Of a stretch of DNA of 64,000 nucleotides, positions 59,455 to 64,000 are shown piece by piece. Below the pieces are notes generated by a model. It saw only the letters and a program-made list of their open reading frames with translations. It ran no database searches and had not been told where the DNA came from. Made by a program: the position numbers and the translations under genes. The number at the start of each line of letters is the position of its first letter. Position 1 is the stretch's first letter. Source of the DNA: Hydractinia symbiolongicarpus (taxonomy: Eukaryota > Cnidaria > Hydrozoa > Anthoathecata > Hydractiniidae); the NCBI RefSeq assembly GCF_029227915.1, contig NC_079888.1, forward strand, positions 15,855,001 through 15,919,000, written 5' to 3'.

Positions 59455-62400
59455 ATGGGTTGCGAATGGGGCGAAGCAAATCACACATATTTCCAATTGG
59501 CGAATTTGTTTCTTGCTTTTACGTATTTTGTTCCAAACAGTATGAAGGGTTTGATTTTTATGCGTTTGTTTCTCGGTAGTGCTGGGTTTTGTTTTACCAT
59601 GTGGGCCGGAGTTATACTGTGTTCGCCTGACACCTTCGGATGGAATTTTATTTTCATGATTATTAATTTCGCGCATGTCATCTACTTGCTTTATACAATG
59701 CGACCAATCAAATTTCCAGAAGAACAAGAAGTTATCTTTGGCAATATGTTCGAATCGCTTGGTGTTGCAAGATGGCAATTTAAGTTGATCGCATCAATTG
59801 CTAAAAAACGTGAGTGGAGTCAGAATGAAGTCATTGCAACGGAGGACTTAACAATGTGCGAAGATCTATGCATAGTGACAAGCGGAAGGTGATACTTTAA
59901 TATTTTCAGACATAGGGTCAAGTGTGTGTAGTGGTTTTGAGATAGCTCAGATAGCATTGAAAACACTGTTCCTTTCTGACACTATTTTGGTCTGAAATTA
60001 AAAAAGGTTTTCCCACACCAGAAAATAGTCAGTATATTATGCCCTTAAGTTTGAATACCAATTCTTTAACCCTCTGAGGTAATACAGTTGGGGAATTGAG
60101 AACAAATCTGGTTTTTCAACTCTAATCAAAATGAATTTGCGTGCATGATCTTTCTTCACAACACTTGTTACAAATGTTATGCACGATACTATCGTTCATT
60201 TATTACCGTTTGTTTAACCGCAAATTTTTTCAGATGTGGCATGACATATGCTTTGACGTAAATATAATCTCGTTCCAGATGATCTTTACATACCTCTTAA
60301 AATGGCAATAACGAGTTGTTTATTTACGGCTAAGAAAAGTAGCCAAAAAAAAGGTTGCCAATGTTTCATGCAACAGCAGTGACCAAGGATCAATTAATAT
60401 AAAGGTCGATCATGCTAAGCTTACCAGGAATTCTGGGATTAATTTTTCTGTTCTGGAGTATTTAATGAAGGAGATAGTTGGCGGGCTAGTTGAAAAATGT
60501 ATTAAAAAAGAGGTTTTGGTTGCTTTACTCAGTTAACCCTATTCGGTCTGCTGTTTATTTTAAAAAAAACTCTTTTTTTCTAAGTTGCATGGTTATGGTA
60601 CTTTTTCAGTTTTCATATTTATCTAATAGACACCTGCATGCAAAACAATTAGTTCCCATACCTCTTAGAGGTTCAGACCTTGGCTATAACTTAAAACTAC
60701 CTTATAAATCTCTATAAAATCTCTATAATTGGGAAAATGGAAAATGTAGTAACTTTAGTTAGAACTATTCTTAGGACTTGAAACTTACAAAACAACTTTT
60801 TTTAGTCGAGGGAAATGTTTCTAAAAATTTTGGCCATGTGATGAATCCGATTAATCGATTTTACCGAAAAACTGGGAAAAAACTGATTTCCCTGCAATTT
60901 TTGGCCTTTGCGAACTATGTTAAACCAGAAAATATGTTTTATTTGGCTGTCAGACACTTTAAACAGAGTGTAAAAATACCATTATCTGCATAAACAAATT
61001 TCATGCAGATAATGTTATATTAGACAAAATTCAAGCTTCCAATGACGTTACCAAAAGAGATGCCATAAAATTTAATTCGATTTGAAGAAGCCTGTCAAAA
61101 GTTATGGAAGATGGAAGGGTGATTCTGCCCCCGGTCATGCCATTGAGTCAAATACATCCTCATCCAAGCTTGACGGGGATAGAGTACAGTCAACCAAAAT
61201 AATCCATAAAAACAATGCTACAGAACGAAAAAAAAATTCTTCGTTTTCCATTTTCTGTATTTTCTTCTGAAATTTTATGTTTGTAGTGTGCGTGTAATAA
61301 AGAACGGTAAATTCCTCCATCGCATCAAAGCATACGAATTTATAAATTCACCAGAATGGATTAAAAGTACTCAGTCAGGCGGTGCTCTCCCAATACCATA
61401 CGAGGTAAAAATTTATATTAACTTTTTCTATGTTCTTGCGGGTAGTACTCAGCCAACGTATTGCAAAGTATCCAAGAGGACAAAAATAACGAGTCAAAAA
61501 ATGCTTGTGACGTCTACTAATATTTCAAAACTTTAACAGATTTTTAACACGTCAGCACGTCACTGGGAATTCGATGTCGGTAACGGCACATTGAAGATCA
61601 TTTCCCACGCGCTTGCTCAACCAATTAAAAGTATAACGGCACCAAAGAAGATAACGGGCATTTTAGAAGTTGCTCATTTTATGTATCTCGATTAGGTCTC
61701 ATTTGGTATTTTAGGAATATCTGATTTTTATTTTTTCTACATACTAAGAAGATTATTTTTTCATAATATTTAGCCAGTTATAAATCGTTGGTGCAGATAT
61801 AGCTAGCTATGTGCTTCATGGCTGCCTAGTTCTAATGAAAAGCTCCAAAGTTGTTAGGAAATTTAATTACAAGCTCGTGAGCTTGTATTAATTGTTTTTA
61901 ATGTAGCTAACTGGCGTGTGCGCACGTAGACAAAATCTTTCAATCTTTACAAAGAGCGTATGCGATAACAAAGGGAGCCGTGAGGTTGTTCGCTACACTG
62001 CAAAATGTAGTCTTTTAAGATCGAGCCCTGATAATATTAGTAATAAGGACTTGTACGGTGATGCTTTTTTAAGACTGACGTTTTTTTAGAGTGATAAAAA
62101 CAAAATATAGCTAATATGTGCAATAATTTCATTATACATCGTGTATTAAAAGAACCTTATTGAAATCTGGATATTAAAATCACAGAAAATGCGAATTTAA
62201 GGATTATTAACCCTATTCGGTCCGGGGTTTTTCGAACATACTATGACCGGGGGGGGGGGGGGGGGGGGGGGCGGATTCCGCCCCCCCTCAATAACTTTTC
62301 ATAGGGTTGGTCAAATTGAATCAAACTTGGCACACTTATAGTACGTCATAAAAGGAACAAAATGGCGCCAAAAAAATTTTGCTTGCGTCAGCACATTTTC

Positions 62401-63581
62401 TGTGACGTCATCAAAAGCTTGAAAATTGGTAAAAATGCCACTATTTGCTTAAAATATAATTACTTTTGTTCTAGAGCGAATTTTTACATTCTGTTTGAAG
62501 TTTCTGAAAGCTAAATAAAAGTTATTTAACATATCTTCCGGTTTTTACATGGATCGGATGAAAAATTGCCAAAAATTGCTTGAAAATCCGCTTTTTTCCG
62601 ATTTTCGGGTAAAATCCGACAAAATCGGGAAATCGGATTAGTCACGTGTTCAAATTATTTAAAATGATTCTTCTTGATGAAACAAAGTTGTGTTGCAAGT
62701 TTCAAGTTCTAAGGACAATTCTAACAGGAGTTATTATATTTTCCCCATTATAAGGATTTCATAGAGATTTTTAGGGGTAGTTTCGAGTAATGGCCAATAT
62801 CAAAGCCTCTGAAAGGTATGGGACCTAAAAAATTAGCATGCAGGTGTCTAATAGATAAATGTTGAAACTCAGTAAGTATCATAGCCATATAACAAAGCAA
62901 TCAGGAGTTATTAAAAAAAAACCGTCAGGGGGGGCGGAATCCGCCCCCCCCCCCCCGGACCGAATAGGGTTAAAGGATTTTACTGTGTAGAAAAACACAT
63001 TATGATAAAGATCTTTGTTGTCACAAACAAATTGTTAGTTTAACTTTGTTTACTTTTTCCAAGGTGACAATTATCTCAGATGGATGTATTGTAATATCGT
63101 GGAGGAGAAATCAATTAAGGAATGCATTGAGAAAGGGAGCGTTTTTAAAGAATATATTTGATTTGCTTATCGGTCAAGACGTCACCAAAAAATTGTTTAA
63201 TACTAGCCAAATGGTAGCTAACTCAGGTGGAATACCAAATCAATTTTACAATTTATCAGGTTGGTTGCTGTGAAACGTTGATTGCCTTTTAGACTTGAAG
63301 TCAAAAAAATTTGTACTTTGTTATAAGATCAATGTTTTTTACTTGTAAAAGACTGTGTTCCATTTCAGAAACGGTTTACCATGATACAAGGAGACATTAA
63401 TGGTGCCTATTTACTTAATTTAGATGATGTGTCGAGACGCTCGTACAGTCGAATATATGATGCAAACGGGACAGATTCAGAAATACAAGTCAATGGAAAA
63501 TATGTAAATGCTGATTGCAATCAAAATGATGATAGTATTACAGTACATGCACCTTGTACTACAGAAGCTAAACCAACTTAA
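59455..63581 (+). CDS. POPDC: Popeye domain-containing protein
   Basis: Exons 59455-59888, 61287-61404, 63064-63259 and 63391-63581 join in frame to 312 residues. The start gives CEWGEANHTYFQLAN, the typical Popeye N-terminus, followed by three membrane segments (about 15-90) and RPIKFPEEQEVIF. The cytoplasmic Popeye domain (about 95-245) includes FINSPEW (163-169), YEVTIIS, ISWRR and DLLIGQDVTKKLF. POPDC proteins are plasma-membrane cAMP-binding effectors of muscle and other cells. The phosphate-binding motif normally reads DSPE; here the Asp is Asn165. The last exon is ambiguous: the pyrimidine-rich acceptor at 63368 gives a stop after 10 more residues (259 in all), whereas an AG 22 bp later keeps a 63-residue tail open (chosen here). 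Introns 1 and 2 each contain a TTAA-flanked MITE. A decayed inverted copy of the 3' end lies at 48.4-49.05 kb. Confidence 0.9.
60533..61138. mobile_element. TTAA-flanked MITE, piggyBac-like (copy 2, right end lost)
   Basis: Starts TTAACCCTATTCGGTCTG and runs colinear with copy 1 (shared CACCTGCATGC, CCCATACCT, GATTCTGCCCCCGGTCAT), but stops before the right terminal repeat. It lies in POPDC intron 1. The partial decay makes it older than, or differently resolved from, the intact copies. Confidence 0.7.
62207..62973. mobile_element. TTAA-flanked MITE, piggyBac-like (copy 3, complete)
   Basis: Starts TTAACCCTATTCGGTCCGG and ends CCGGACCGAATAGGGTTAA, perfect terminal inverted repeats. GC palindromes (GGGGCGGATTCCGCCCC and the like) with long G or C runs lie just inside both ends. 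About 767 bp, opposite orientation to copies 1 and 2, in POPDC intron 2. No coding capacity. Confidence 0.85.
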
Positions 63582-64000
63582 GTTTTTACCTAACAAGAAT
63601 TTCGTAAAAAATAATAGGATGGATTCTTGTAAGAAGTAAAAATTAATAACAATGTTTATGATGATAAAAAAAAATGAAATGGAATTAGACGTATCTAAAA
63701 AATTATATTTTTAGTTTGAGACGCGTTTGCTAATAAACTATATATATTTTTATTATCTCGCCTGTAACAGTAGTCCTGGTATCTACTTGCACATCTCTGT
63801 CCCATATGGTTAATTTTAACGTCATCAACAAGCTTTGTAACGCAATGTTTTACTATAAAACCTTGGAACTCAAATGCACGACCACTTCCCTCTAATAATA
63901 ATGCCTGAACTGATTGAGCCATCGTGCAAGTCAGCAGAACGAGCCGTGATTTACCTTTACTTGTTAAAGCTGTTTGACGACTTGAAAAACGTAATTATGG
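63582..64000. other. POPDC 3' flank
   Basis: Contains a block (about 63690-63950) whose minus strand begins ATGGCTCAATCAGTTCAGG; it is shared with the pseudogene copy at 48.4 kb. No convincing gene; the 75-codon minus-strand frame is interrupted and differs in frame between the two copies. Confidence 0.5.

Noticed and set aside
63064-63259. BEN-domain-like protein
   Set aside because: On first sight the LRNALRKGAFLKNIFDLL segment resembled a BEN domain. Joined to the upstream exons it clearly matches the Popeye domain (VTII ... ISWRR ... LIGQDVTKKL).
63695-63922. 75-codon minus-strand frame starting MAQSVQALL, also seen at 48399
   Set aside because: The shared sequence is part of the duplicated POPDC 3' flank; the frame is not maintained between copies.
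1-64000. CRISPR array or bacterial operon
   Set aside because: The tandem arrays lack unique spacers between constant repeats, and the genes are spliced; the DNA is eukaryotic.

Overview
This is a eukaryotic (animal) window. It is AT-rich, its genes are split by canonical GT-AG introns, and intergenic space is long and full of minisatellites and short transposon relics. The protein families (MAP-kinase phosphatase, Popeye protein, MAM/EGF/thrombospondin matrix protein) are metazoan. Compact exons, many phase-1 extracellular modules and degenerate LINE fragments suggest a cnidarian, probably a hydrozoan; that assignment is inference from style, not proof.

Layout. 1-6.9 kb: no recognisable gene. 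6.9-11 kb (+): a three-exon dual-specificity MAP-kinase phosphatase of the DUSP6/7/9 (MKP-3) type, complete at 373 codons. 11-20.4 kb: intergenic, with a LINE relic at 15.7 kb and a near-perfect 66-bp hairpin at 17.5 kb. 20.5-29 kb (-): an 18-exon gene, which I reassembled exon by exon, for a secreted protein of about 821 residues: signal peptide, MAM, nine EGF-like modules, one TSP1 repeat and two unrecognised C-terminal modules (called X and Y here). 37.5-41.4 kb (-): a shorter paralogue with only signal peptide, TSP1, X and Y.

44-54 kb: a duplicated segment. It carries two paralogous two-exon genes (46.3-47.2 and 52.7-53.7 kb, both +) for secreted proteins built almost entirely of a tandem octapeptide, QRLTSGDA, 19 and 21 times. 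Between them lies an inverted, decayed copy of the 3' end of the Popeye gene (48.4-49.05 kb), which abuts one edge of the duplication. 56.2-57.5 kb (+): a two-exon gene for a small secreted, peptide-precursor-like protein. 59.4-63.6 kb (+): a four-exon Popeye-domain (POPDC) gene whose introns hold two copies of a TTAA-flanked, piggyBac-like MITE; a third copy lies at 33.3 kb.

The genes do not form an operon or an obvious pathway. The strongest candidates for something undescribed are the octapeptide-repeat secreted pair, the shared TSP1-X-Y module, and the small Cys-loop peptide precursor. No homology search was possible: family calls rest on motifs recognised by eye, and splice sites on reading-frame continuity plus GT-AG signals.
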